Below the pieces are notes generated by a model, which saw only the letters and a list, made by a program, of their open reading frames with translations, did no database searches and had not been told where the DNA came from. Positions 10,303-23,086 of a stretch of DNA of 64,000 bases are shown here, piece by piece. The stretch covers positions 33,583,262 to 33,647,261 of the forward strand of contig CM060175.1 in assembly GCA_030549775.1 (NCBI GenBank). Reading direction: 5' to 3'. How positions within the stretch are numbered: position 1 is the stretch's first letter; every line of letters begins with the position of its first letter. Source of the DNA: Tamarix chinensis. Lineage: Eukaryota > Streptophyta > Magnoliopsida > Caryophyllales > Tamaricaceae. A program made the position numbers and the translations under genes.

Positions 10303-10665
10303 GGGAACCCCACTATTATAGCCAGTGGATCGGTCACTTATAAGGCAGAACGCACCTAACCACTATTATATGCCGATGGATCGGTCTCCAAGGCAGAACG
10401 CTCCTGGCCACTATTATGCCGGTGGATCGGTCTAGCCCCGACTCTCATGTTGTTTCACAGTAAATATGTAGTAGCTTTCCCATGATTCATTTACAATGTA
10501 ATGTTTGGTTTGATGAGCTCGGGATCCCCCACTCTTATAGCCGGTGGATCGGTCACTTATAGGACATAACGCACCTAACCACTATTATATGCCAGTGGAT
10601 CAATCTCAAGGGCACCCCAGCACCTGGCCACTATTATGCCGGTGGATCGGTCTAGGCCGGGCTCA
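10303..10665 (-). repeat. F1 six-unit cassette
   Basis: Units start near 10309, 10358, 10408, 10528, 10578 and 10629: two blocks of three with a GAGCTCGGGATCCCC linker between them. Confidence 0.88.
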
Positions 10666-11504
10666 ACAGTCTTACTCTTTAAGTAATTAGTATCTTATTC
10701 ATGTCTTATTAGATAAAGCTTTTGACCCTTGACATGCATATCAACTAACCTCTACTTCTATCCTCCTAAGGGGGCCCGTCCCACATCTTGAGACTCCTAC
10801 GCCCCTTATCGCACCCCGACATCCATTCCCTTTACACTTCCCTTTAAATGAAAAAGTCAACCCCTATGGGTGTGGGTTAGGCCCAACACCTTATGACATC
10901 AACTCCACCTCCTATCACCCCCTAGGGTTTTCCCTTGACGACCATTGCTCCATCCATCTCCCCACATCTTACCTTAATTAGATCTAATCCCAAACATACC
11001 ACTTTACCTCTCGACTTCACATATGGTTGGAAAACCCTAGTTAGCCACCTCAAATCCTAGTACCTTTCTTCTTCCACAAGTAACCTCTCCCTTTTCTCAC
11101 TCAATATTCCTTCTCTCCCATGACACCCATACTCACTCCTTACAAAGGAAATTCCCATTCTTAACCCTTAGTCCCCTCTCCCTTAATCATTTTTACTTCT
11201 AAAATTTCCAGATTATTACTTCCTCCTAAAACCCTAATCGGGTCCCTTATACACCCTTACACCGACCTACGTACTATTTTGGACAATATCAACAAGGTAC
11301 TATTATTCCTAAAGATAATAAGGATAAAGGTCATATTTTGGACAATAATAACTTAAGGGTTTAAAAGTTTATACTAATGAAAGTAATGATGGACAAGGTC
11401 ACCATTAACAATGTAAGTAAAGAAAATAAGGATATTGATAATGGTAGTACTAATAGTGATAATAAGAATATTACTAAAATACCTTTGGTTTAAGTAGTAG
11501 TAGC

Positions 11505-11681
11505 AGTAATAGTGTCATTAATAATAGAAATAATAATGCTAATAGTAATAATAATAATAATGATAATAGTAATATAAAATTTCAAATGTCTATCACATAT
11601 AGTAGTAAGATAATGATAATAAGCCATATCTAGTATTAGTAGTATTGATAGAGATAGTAATAAAAGTAATAACAATAATAG

Positions 11682-11732
<51 letters not shown>

Positions 11733-11890
11733 GGATAACTATCTTAATGTTAAAGTTGTTTCCCTTTTAATAATATACCCTAGTTAACTATCTCTGATAT
11801 TAGGTTAGGAAAATAAGGATGATACATAGTAATATTAGGAGTGTAATAATAATAATAATAGTAATAATAATGATAATAGTAATAATAGTA
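11505..11890. repeat. AAT-rich microsatellite region
   Basis: Imperfect AAT/AGT triplets, pure (AAT)n at about 11683-11731, and a second run at 11847-11890. Confidence 0.9.
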
Positions 11891-12545
11891 ATAATATTAT
11901 TATTATTAAAATATGATATCATTAATATTAGATAAAATTACTAATACTTATAGAAAATAGTTTTAGGGATTGGGGGAGTTGGAAAACCACCTAAGGTCAA
12001 TGGTGGACCAGCGGCGGCGGTAGCGATGGAGGAGGAAGAGGGGTGGAAAGATCAAGATGCAAGCTAGAGGAGAGGGGGTAGAGGGGTGTTTGAGGTGGAG
12101 GAAGATGCAGCAGGTGAAGAGGGGTGGAATGAGGGGGTGGCATGGCCTGAAGTGGCGGCGCGTGGTGGTTGACGCAGCAGTCGAAGGTGATGAAGGGTGC
12201 TAGAAAATGGGAGAGGTAGAAGGAGAGGGAGGCAGGGGAAGATGGAGGTATGGGAAGGTAGAGGGAGGTCTGTTAGACATTTTGGAGGGTGGCGGCAGGA
12301 GGCGGCGAGAAGAGCGGCGAAGGGTTGGAGATGGCTGCTCAGGGTGGTGACTTTGCATGGCTGGGGTGGCATGTGTAGGGCGAGGCAAGGGGTGACGTTG
12401 GTTTGGTTTTGTAGAGGGAAGTGTGGGGGAGGTTGTCGCGGCGATCACCGGTAGCGGCGGAAAGCTCAACTTTTTGGGTGGCGGCAAGGCAGAGTTTCAG
12501 GGCTATTTCAAAAAAAAAAAGATCGGCTATAGCTGCTAATGGGGG

Positions 12546-12554
12546 TATTTATAG
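12546..12554 (-). promoter_or_regulatory. LTR TATA box (CTATAAATA)
   Basis: The minus strand reads CTATAAATACCCCC, at the same relative place as in the other F1 LTRs. Confidence 0.65.
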
Positions 12555-13138
12555 GCAATTTAGAGGGGGAAAACGATGAAGGAGGGAGAGGGCACGCGAG
12601 GGAGGTGCGGTAGGTTACCGACTGACGGTGGCAGCCAGCGCATGCCCATGCGAATTAATGGGTGTGTTTGGCTCGGTGTGGGGAAAAGGAAAGGGGGCAG
12701 TACGCATGAGGGGAAGGACGAGCAGGTTGGGTCAAAATGGGAAAGGAAAGCGATGGGGATGGTAGGAGAGGACGGCCGAACGGGCAGGTGGCTGTCCGCG
12801 GTGCAGGCTACTAGTTGCAGGCCTGGCGCAAGGAGGAAGACGATAGGCGCGGTGGACCGGGCGGTCCAGGAGAAAAAGGAAAGGAGGGGGAGTGGGGAAG
12901 TTTGGCAACGGTCTTAAGGTTTTTAAACAAAACGCGGCATTTCAACGGGTAGAAGGTCAAAGTGTTCCATCGTGTTATCGGTTTGGCAACGGTTATTTGT
13001 CACTTAACGCGACGCGGAGTCTCAACGAATCAAGGGACGAAACGCTGCGTCACGCTTATGCGATGGAGGCCAAACGGCACTGGGCCGCTGGGGAAGGAGA
13101 AGGTAGGAGGGGGTTGGGCCGCGGGTAGGCCCAACCAA

Positions 13139-13210
13139 CGAGAAGAAGAAGGAAAAGATAGGAAAAGAAGAAAAGAAGAAAAGAAAGAAAAAAAAGAGGA
13201 AAAAGAAGAT
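13139..13210. repeat. purine tract in U3
   Basis: GAAGAAGAAGGAAAAG-type run that is almost pure purine on the + strand. Confidence 0.8.
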
Positions 13211-13527
13211 TTTAAGTATTTTGGTTTTACATAAATATTTAGAGTATTTTTCTTGGGGTACCCAGAATAAGAATATTTAAATATTTAAATAAAATATTAA
13301 ACCTCCTTTTTAGGCTAATTTAGGGCCCTTTTAAAAATATTCTTCCTAACTCCTTTTTAATTTACACAAAGCCTAATTTTCCTCCTTTATAAAAATATTT
13401 ATAATTTCCTATTAATTTGCCCTACATAATCCCTCTTAATCTAAATAAAATAATAAATTAAATTAATTTCCCAATAAATCCTTATTTAATGACATATTTC
13501 CAAAATAATTAATTCTGGGGTATTTCA

Positions 13528-15417
13528 TATTCCATATCAATCCTTTCCATTTTTCAATCATGTGTGGGGTTTTCATTTACCCTTAACCAATATTATTTAT
13601 TACCATCATATTATTTTATTTAAGCCCATGTTGTGCTTCATTACTCTTTTCTCAAAGATCATCACATTTCATATATGGTGCACCTATTAAGCCATTATAA
13701 TTCTCATAGAGTATGTCATAACTTATGGTCCCTTTAATCAATTAATTAGGTAATTAATCCATGTTACAATGTGTATTTTATCCCTTTAATAATTGTAGAA
13801 TAATATCATGCATAGCCTCAAAGAATAAACAAATTGAAAGGAACCAAAATTACACAAGTGAGTTGAAGCAAATGATTGGTTGCACTAACCAGTCGATCGG
13901 TTTGACTCTGCCAAACCCTACTTTTCCTCAAGTTAGCTAATCAATGTTGGTAAAATAGTTTATTTTTCATAGATAATTCAATTGGTTCTACCCAACCAAT
14001 CAATAGGTTTAATTTTCCCTACAACAATATCAAACCATCATTTTCATGCATATCATGCCCATTAATCTTCATGAAATCACATAAGAACATTCTTTAACAT
14101 TTTATAACACATTTTAGCCTATTTAACTTGTAAATCTCAACATTTAATCATCACCACTTATTTTTCCCAAGTTTCATGCTTTTTAATCAAAATGCACAAT
14201 CTAACCATCCAAATTAGTTATGTAAGCTATATATAATCAATTCAACATATAATATCAACTTAAAGAGTTCCATATCATGTGAGATTACTCATGAACAACT
14301 TTAGAAGCAAGAATCACTTACTTAGTGTAGGCAAAACTATCTTCAATAAGAAATCTTAATCCGTGAAAATCTCAACTTTTAAAACCTTAAAACAACAATC
14401 TTTAACTCAAAAATTCGTACCTTACTTTAATATATTTGAACTTGAAATATAAAGGAAAGAAGGACCATAACACGCTTAAAGTAAAAACAAGGAATGCTTA
14501 GCTAAACCACTTAATCTTTTTCCCAAATCTAACTATTCCTTACTTAATGATTAAAATAAGAGGGAGCTAGAGAAAGCATTAAGGAATTAAAAGGAATTTG
14601 GCTATAAGGCTCAAAGTGTAAAGGGAGAAGGTGTATATAGAGAGCTAGGTATTTTTGATGGCTGAAAGAAAGGTGAACAAAAGTGGTGATTGGGGCTATT
14701 TATAGCCAACCAATGAAGACAAATCACAAAGCGGTCAAGAAGATTTTGAAAACCCTAGTTCTTATTATTCAAATTCTAGTTAAATATATGGATTTCATCC
14801 AAGATATGTTGACCTAATCTCTAAAGTTCAAATGGTGTTTTTAGAGAATGTAGGTCAATTAGTCTAGAAGTACAATTCGAATATGTGTGATGGAAGGTCA
14901 GTGTTGAAGAAATCTTCCAACTAAGTTGAATCATGCATGAGATCTAAGCATTGATTCTTAGAAATTTATAGAAGAGGGAGATGAAAGAAGACAAGGCTAA
15001 GGTTATCTCCACCCCCTCAATTATCCCAATAAATCCTATAAATTGATCTAAGGTAACATTTAAGGATAAATTCATAATGAAAAAGCCTAAGAATCCCTTA
15101 GGAATAATTACACATGGGTAAAAAAGGTTCTAATTTAGTATAAGAAATTTTACCCGAAAATTGAGTTTAAAAAATATGCCCTACTTGATAAACTAGTCGA
15201 TCAGTTTAGCCTTCTAGTCGACTGTTCTATAGATCATTCGATCGGTTCTATAACTAGTTGATTGTTTTAGTCGAGTAAAACTTAATAAATTTAATTTTCC
15301 ATCTTTATTTAAAATCAAACATTACCTCAAACAAAATAAAAATACCAAATCAAAATCTAACATCTAAATTTGGCATAATTTAGATTCCAATATTTTCCAA
15401 AAAGGTGGATTATTACA
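13528..15417 (-). mobile_element. F2 LTR fragment, interrupted by E1
   Basis: It aligns by eye with 25980-28377: shared CACTTACTTAGTGTAGGCAAAAC-like stretches, a TATA box at the matching place, palindrome clusters (AACCAGTCGATCGGTT near 13888; several at 15190-15270) and a GGATTATTACA end at 15417. The left part is missing, as expected if E1 inserted here. Confidence 0.7.
14697..14705 (-). promoter_or_regulatory. F2 LTR TATA box
   Basis: The minus strand reads CTATAAATAGCCCC, matching the motif at 27582-27590 in the sister LTR. Confidence 0.55.
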
Positions 15418-16321
15418 TCTTTTTTTAATACTTGTTCCTTTCTCTCTATTCTGTATCTTATATTGTGATAGAATCAAGTGTTTACCACACTTGAATCCTA
15501 AGTAAGAGGTTAATTTTTCCTTACACTTGACATAGAAAAGGAATTGGAAGCGCCTCTTCTATATTCAATGCAACATGACACCCCTGCATTTTATGTTTTA
15601 GCTTTCACAATTAACTCTTTAAAGCATATTTTTAAGTGCAAAAAGGGGTTGTTGTATATACACTTTGTTTGAACTTATCATGCAGTTTCTAGATTATATG
15701 TTGATTTTTTTAAGCATATTATAGGTTATTATATGTTTTTGGGAAGTTACAACCACTTTTAAGAAATTTAAATAACTAATTTCCAACAAGTGAAATTAGT
15801 TCCAACTAATTCACTCCAACATCTATATTTGTTATTATTTTTGACTAAGTTGTTGTATTACAGATAGATTAGTTAGGTAACACCTATATTGGTTTGACAA
15901 GTTATTAAATTAGTTAGGAGCAAGTTATCAAAACATATTCCCACACCTATATATAGCCTTGATTATATATTGTAGAGGAACATATAACATATTAAAAATC
16001 AAATTAGAATTTTCAAAAATCTCTCAAGTGTTCCCTCTTTTTAAGCAATGCTTCAATCATCTAATTCCGTTTGATGTTATGCTAGAAGGTTTTATTGTGT
16101 GTGTTGATTTCTAGGAAGCTTCGGAAGCATCATGTAAGTGAGATCTTCCTAAGTTAACATTTTCATTCATATTCAATACCAAATTTGATTTCATCATCAT
16201 CCATAAGGTTGAAGAAATATCTATCTTGTGTAGGATTGATTCATCTATCATTTTCCACAACAAAAAAATTGCTTCCCATCTTAATCAACCTTGACCTTTT
16301 TAACATCGGATATGAATTATA
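15418..16321. other. AT-rich stretch, no gene recognised
   Basis: No coding signal. It has a CCTATATATAGCC TATA-like motif near 15951. Its last part precedes a polypurine tract, so it may be a 3' untranslated piece of a plus-oriented element. Confidence 0.4.
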
Positions 16322-16337
16322 TTTTAGGGGGTAGTGA
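16322..16337 (+). other. probable polypurine tract
   Basis: TTTTAGGGGGTAGTGA is followed at once by TG. The core GGGGGTAGTGA equals the E1 tract at 40-52. Confidence 0.55.
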
Positions 16338-19300
16338 TGTAATAGATAAAAACTTTGTAACGTAGTTTTTTGAGGGATTAGTCTTCTAAGAACTTCCCTA
16401 ACCTTAAACATTTTTTAGACACCTTACTTATACCCCCGAACCACTAATTTTACCTTTCTAGCCTTCTAACCCCCTAGTTTTTGTTTCAAGCACCTTACGA
16501 TTGTTTGGCCAATAGCATTCCAAATATATTGACTAGAGGCCTAGGCAATCAATCGCCAGCCTCTTTTGGTCCTCCAAAGATAAGTGATTTTCTCCTTTTA
16601 GAATTTTTTATTTTTTAACCTCAAATATATTACTATTATATTTTTATGTATATTTGGGTTGCTAAACTAATTCCTTAGGTTTCCTAATTTTTCATATATT
16701 TTTGGGAATTATGTTATCATCTACTTCTATTTTTAATCATTTATTGGACTTTACACCTTACCTTAACCTTTATATAGCATGTTTCACTATCTTTAATAGA
16801 GGAGATTTGAAAATATAACTTCCTCACACTCCATGATTAGATCCTGATTAGTACACCCTTATTTAAGCAAAACTCTAACTATAATCAACTTGATTGCGTT
16901 CCACCAACACTCTTACACCCACTTTCATCTTTGTCAATCACTCCCATCACTCTTCTTGTTTACAAGTAACCATCATAAAAAATTTCACTATCTCTTACCC
17001 ATTTTTGATAGCCTATAGGGAGTATGCCTTGGTTTATATTTTTCACACATAGTCATTTTCTTTCATCCAACTTTGTTCTTTCCTCTCTCCTCTTTTTCTT
17101 ATTCTTACCTATGTTGTTTTCAACTTGTGAACAAGCCCTCTTCTCCCTTTATTTCCATTTTTATTGCATTTTCTCACTTATAATATGTTAATTTTAACTC
17201 TTTAATGCTTCCCTATAAGAAAAAGGGAGTTAAGGGTATAGATTGGTGAAGTTTTGCAAGCTCTTATTTTTAAATTCCAAAGTTTATGATAACCTCCTTT
17301 AATATTTTCTATTATCATCTAAACTTTAACATTCCCTTTGTCAAATTTTTATATTATTATTTTAGGTTATCAAAGTTTGGAAGGAGTTGAAGACTATTTA
17401 TGTGCTTAGAGGCTGGGGTATCTCTAACAAGTAATGTGTATCTTTAGTCTAAGGTTATTTATGTTTATATGTGGATTCATGTGATATTTATATTTCATAC
17501 TACAAATCATTATAGGCTTCATAATAAAAGTTATACCCAAATGCCATTTGATGAAATGCATGATTTTTTAAGTTTTGTAATATTATGCACAGTTGTATTG
17601 TATGCCTTGTTAGGCTTTGTCAAATCAATACTAAGTATGTGGGTATAATTTGTTTTATTCTTAAGTTTTGGGATGAGTAGATTAAAATATGTCTAAGTAT
17701 GAAAATTGGTGTGCTATATTGATATCTTAAATTTGGGGTGTCTCATCCTTATGGTTTATATAGTGTTGTGGATTGTTTTAATTTTGGAAGAACATATTTT
17801 TAGGATAATAATAATAATGTAAATGTTGTGTGTAAAATTGATAAAATTTAGAGACTTGAAGAATTTCATGAATTATGCGAGAGTTTCGGCCATAGGGGTA
17901 ATGTAGTCATTTTTGCAATTATTTGGAGAAAATAAATATTTCATTATGCTCCTTGTTGTTCTTACAATAAATTTTATATATAATATGTTAAGTTTTGAAA
18001 AAGGATGACCTAAATTATAAAGATAATAAAATTAGATATGTTTAATTAAATTAAGATTATTTTAGTTTCTTTGGTCTAATTGGGAAATTTTGCTATTGTA
18101 GAAGGAAAATGTTGGCTAAAATATGAAAATGTTGATTTGTTAATTAAATCAATAAATTATGAATATTATAAGTTATGATTTTATGAGAAAATTCTTAACT
18201 TCAAAATAATATCCAAAAGGGTAACATCGATATTTTATGTATGAAAATTTGGAGTTGAGTTATGATTTTTTGATATAATGTTGATAATATTATTTTACAT
18301 TAGGATGTTAAATTTTGTGATTTGGAAATCCTTATAGGAGAAGTTCTGGTACATATGTAGAAGTAGGTTTTACAAGGGTAGTATGGCATTTTAGCTTGTG
18401 AAAGATTCCATTATATATTTAATGAGTACACATGTCTTGTATTACTCTTATAGAATGCTTAATGAGTTTTGATCAATAGACTCTAAGTGTTTGGATAATA
18501 TCAATTGGTGGAATTAATTCACAATAAATAGGGATCATCTTAAGCATCTCACCTCATAACAATTAAAGTCAAAATATAATGACCTATGTAATTTGGGTAA
18601 TATTTTGGTTATTAGCTAAGTGTTAGGTAAGGTACTAATAAGACATTAATACTTGATGTGAAAGAACAAATGAGTCGGTACCAAGTTCTTTGAAATTATT
18701 TAAATTAATCTTCTATTTCTAACATGAGTTGAGAACATTAGTCTAGTCTATCTAATTGATCCACCAACTTATAATGGATATACATACTTAAGGATTATAG
18801 GTTTACTAATATCTCAGGTATGCTTTACCCTAGATGTTATAATACCCGCAACATTGAATACCTTTCCTCCTCTTTGGGGAAAGAGGAGATTATTTTTACT
18901 ATTGATTCCTTGAACTCAATATGTTAATAATTCATTGATCACTTAATTAAGGTTATTTTAATCTAGTTGCATCTCTTAGGTAGTTCTTAATCCTAAGTAG
19001 TGAGCTTATGTTGATTTTATCTTAAGGTGACTTTACGTGTTGCATGTATTACCATAGTGATATATGTTTTTTAATTTACTCAATACACATGTATTGATCA
19101 TCTTTTTATGAGTGATGCTCATTTCCATAAGTAAATGATCATGTTGTTGACATGGAAGTATTTGATGACTGGCTGAAAGACTTTGCTGACTTTGACGTCA
19201 TGCCTATAGATGAATCATTTGTTTGGTTGTGGGTCTAGGATATCCAATAGTTAGAGTTTTTTTCTGGATACCTTATGGGTTCTTAGTTCCATAAGTTCCC

Positions 19301-19562
19301 TTTTATTTATACTTAGATTAGCTTTGTACTTGAAGTTTATCTCCAAACCTTTGTTTTAGTTTTATGAAATTCATCTTATTCTATCTTTATCATATTTAAA
19401 TTTTCATTATTTTGTTTCTTATACTTGATATGAAAATGATATGGTAAATTGGATTCATATGAGGAATGGTAATAACACATAATTATTTTATGTTAAGCTT
19501 CTGTAAGAATCAGAATAATTTCAATAGTAAAATTTACGATTTATGATCATGTAAAGGTTACA
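16338..19562 (+). mobile_element. decayed F1-like LTR, plus orientation
   Basis: It begins TGTAATAG after the polypurine tract. It holds a degenerate cassette unit (GATCCACCAACTTATAATGG, 18759-18778) and a phrase at 19110-19130 matching ATCACCCTTTTCATGGGTGTTGCTCATT near 46440 in the intact plus LTR. The right end, GGTTACA at 19562, is a guess. Confidence 0.5.
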
Positions 19563-22261
19563 TGAAGTATATAGACTTTCCCACAATAGAAGATGGCATA
19601 AAGATATTAAATCATACAAGAGATAATAAAATGAAATAAAAATGCTGCATGATGCTTAGTAAACCAAAGCATGCTAAACTTTTTCCACGAAGAGAAGGAA
19701 TTGATCCATCTATAACCATTTCCATAAAAATCACAGCACATTTCAAAATATCAAAATTCATATCAATATACTTTACGATTAGGGCACAGAATCAATTGCC
19801 GACCATATGTTAGGAGAAAAGGCAATTGTCAAACCATAGGTAGAGTATGAAGGCAACTACCAAACCACATGTAAGGTAAGAAGGCGACTACATACAACAG
19901 ATAGGACATGAAGGAACCTATCAACCACCAAATCAAAAATCATTCCAAATAAGCAATAATTACTTCCATTTTTGTTTACCCAAGGGGAGATCATATAAAC
20001 CCGGGGATGCTAAGGTACTCCATTCATATCACTACACCAAAAAAACTTAGTATCTTACCAATTATCAGCCCAAGAATAGTAAAGTACCCTAGTTACATTA
20101 TAACACAAATGAATTATAGTAATTTATTTACAATGACACCTAATCCATAAGTAAACATACCCTCTAAGAAGTCGAAATGCCTTACTAGAGTAAGATGTAT
20201 GGCCAAGATTGGGTACTAAGGCACAAAAGTAAAAATCCAAACAAAATTGTGGGTAAAACCATGCCTTTCGGATAGCTATCCCTAAAGAGCCACTATTCCC
20301 TATTGTGACTTCAAAGATTAATATTTTATAAAGGGCATCCTAAAATCAAAAAATACACAACAATTCTAACTTACATACTCAATCACGTTTACCTATTTTT
20401 AATTATTTAAGTCAACTCTATGGTCAACTATCAAACCAAAGTCAAAGTCAATACTAAGATCAACCTAACAATCTACTAAGGTCATCCTAAATCTAATTAT
20501 TCATATTTTGGTCCATTAGGTCAAAAATGGCAAGAATTCCCCTAGACCTAATATTGTCCATTGTAAAAGTTGATTTCCATTTTATTTATAAATTTTCATG
20601 ATAAGGCTTAAATATGGTAATTTAAAATACCTTAGCATAGAAGTAATTTCATGACATGGAAAAAGACTAGTTTCCCATACTTATGTATACTCATATAAAG
20701 CCCTAAGCATGCACCTCTAGCTCATTATCAATCACATGATTTTATGCTAAACATCATATAACACTTATTTGACATACATATTAGGATAAAATGAATATGG
20801 TATACTTAAATGATTAATTTAATCCTAGGGCACAAAAATAATAATAATAATCATTCAAAAATATGTCTAAACATACTCAGCCTACATGTTATGCATATAC
20901 CTCATGCATAATTAATCCACAACTTTGAAACTATTATAACATTTTTTTTCTACACCTAATATTTTAAATAATTTAACATATTCCATAACACATAATTTCA
21001 CACTATAATTATTAGAGAAATAAACATAACATAACAAAACAAAACAATACATGCTTAATATAATATACACACCGGAACCCTAATATGTTATCAAGTGATT
21101 TTTATATTTTTAATAGGTCATATGGGATACCTCTTAGTATCCAAAAAGAATAGAAAAAAAAATACAAGTTAACTAATACATAACTTTAGCTTCCTAATAT
21201 CCTCCTTACTTACCTTAAATAACCAAAATATATATATTAGAACTATCACATATAATAACAAAATGGAATTAAAATAAACTCAACAAAATTAGTAACACAC
21301 TACCTGAATGCTAGCAAGAAACAAAATAAGAGATACACATGTTACATGTGATAAGTAAAGTGAGAGGTGCATGCATAATGGAAAAATTATTGAAGGAGGT
21401 CACTTTGCCAAGGAGGGGTAAATGCATGTTGGTCATATTACAAGGTGGTAATTATATGGGTTAGTTATGTTGGAGGCCAAGATGAGTGTAGAGGATGGCC
21501 ACTAGATAAGGATAGCTAAGTAGAGGTTGCATAAAAAATTGAGCTTATTTGTGAGGGGGTGTTGATGCTAAGCAAGGGTGAGCAAATCATGAAGGAAGGA
21601 ATTTGTTGATTTAGGCAAAGGATAAGGTGATAGGTGCTGGAAAAATATTAAAGGTTGTATTAGTTTCTAAGGAATTGTGATTTTGGTTTTTGGTGACAAT
21701 GGAGGGTACATGAGGGAGGGAGAAGATGAAGAATAGGATCTTATGGTATTTATAGTTGTGAGGTCAGGGCAGAAGTGGAAGGACGGAAATATACTAGGGG
21801 CAGAAGAAGAGAGAAAGGAAGAATAAAGTAAGGGGAGGCTCGATTTGGTTTTGATAATGGTAAAATGAAAAGAATAGGGAGGAAAGGATAATTGTAGGGG
21901 AGCTTACATATTGGTGAGGAAGTTTGAGGGAGATTAAGAGGGCTACAAAGGATGCTACAAAATAAGGAAAATTAGGGGATATAGTATTATATTAGGATTA
22001 GTTTGATTTAAGTCTAGATTTAGATTGGTTAGTTTAGGGATTTTAGTTAACGAAACCACACTAGGAAATATAACAAATTAAGGGTGAGAGCTAAATAAAA
22101 TGAAAAAGGAGGAAAATAATAAGGGTTAACTTATTTAAAAATTTGTTTAGGTTATAGTTTAATGATTAAAATAAAATAAATAAGCCAAGGTTTAGGGTTA
22201 ACTTTTGAATAAAAGGCTAAACACCCAAAAAGAAAGGTTATAAAATTTTTGGGTGTTATAA
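19563..22261 (-). mobile_element. decayed F1-like LTR, minus orientation
   Basis: It resembles the 38376-43362 subfamily: an ACCCGGGGATGCTAAGGTAC phrase near 20000, CCCTAAAGAGCCACTATTCCC at 20281, a TATA box at 21747-21755 and an end TTTTTGGGTGTTATA at 22261. The left boundary is uncertain. The 40130-type minisatellite is absent. Confidence 0.6.
21747..21755 (-). promoter_or_regulatory. LTR TATA box in decayed copy
   Basis: The minus strand reads CTATAAATA, about 510 bases from the LTR start. Confidence 0.45.
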
Positions 22262-23086
22262 TGATAATGAGAAATCTCAGCAATCCTAGGTATTCTAATC
22301 TTTAAGTGTTAACAATGCCCCCTCGGTACACCAGTATTGTAAATAGAGTAGGAGAGGTAGGGGACCCAATGGGATTTTTCCTTCCTGCAGATGAACCATA
22401 ATCTAATTGTTACCCTAGGTTTGTTAATTCAAGAAATAGAGAAACATATGCTCAGTGAAAAACTCTTTCTCTTTTAGTGTTTAGTATCATATTATGTTTA
22501 GAACTTAAGACATGCCAAACGTTTTTTTGCCACATAATCCTATCATTACCATACAAGGTTTCAAATTGTTCTATATTTCCCATTAAGGGTAAATATGGTG
22601 AAAACCATTATTAGTTAACCAACTATTCTATAAAGGTTAATCCATAACTGTGGCATCCATCCATATACACATTATTAATTCACTACTTAGTTTCTATTTA
22701 TTCTTTCTTTTAATTCACTAACCAAATTCTATATGGATCCTTAAACTAAGTTAACACAAGAAAAGGAATGAGGTTAAGGACTTTGATACATGCCTTCATC
22801 ACCTTCAATATTCCAGCATAACTTTAAAAATCATAGATAAAAATTCAAAAAGAAAACCATTCAAAACAAGGGGGAATATAAATTCAAAAGAAAATTAGCA
22901 AACCTAATAAAAATAGTTAACCTTTCTACCAAAATAAAGACCAATGGAGGGGAATGAAATTTCTTCAACCTTTTCCTCAATCTAATCCCCCTTTTTTTTT
23001 TAAAGAAAACCAAAGGATGACCATGTAGATTATCAAAAGAATGGAGGATAAGAGAGAAACTTGGGAGTAATAAAACAAAGAGAATA
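22262..23086. other. AT-rich stretch, no gene recognised
   Basis: I see no gene, tandem array or clear LTR homology. A short reverse-strand open frame (22861-23094) has no recognisable domain. Confidence 0.4.

Larger units (their letters stand above)
1..13527 (-). mobile_element. Ty3/gypsy LTR retrotransposon E1 (family F1), decayed, 3' LTR cut by window edge
   Basis: Reading the minus strand from right to left, the order is 5' LTR (9576-13527), initiator-Met PBS, gag, protease, RT, RNase H, integrase, polypurine tract and the first 39 bases of the 3' LTR. This PR-RT-RH-INT order defines Ty3/gypsy. Without the solo LTR inserted at 3633-8258, the internal region is about 4.9 kb, normal for the group. 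Both gag and pol carry stops and frame breaks, so this copy cannot encode its own proteins. Its target duplication cannot be checked because the left end lies outside the window. The 5' LTR is flanked by F2 LTR sequence, so E1 probably inserted into an older F2 LTR. Confidence 0.93.
9576..13527 (-). mobile_element. E1 5' LTR (3952 bp)
   Basis: It starts TGTAACACCCCC next to the PBS and ends GGGGTATTTCA at 13527. Its outer end matches bases 1-39. It is a subfamily different from 3633-8258: the middle lacks the telobox block, while the terminal stem-loop, cassette, AAT block, TATA box and purine tract keep the same order. Confidence 0.93.

Noticed and set aside
12064..12487. Pro-rich minus-strand frames of about 100 residues after a TATA box
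   Set aside because: Frames are not kept in the homologous leaders of other F1 LTRs. Only a short nucleotide motif is shared.
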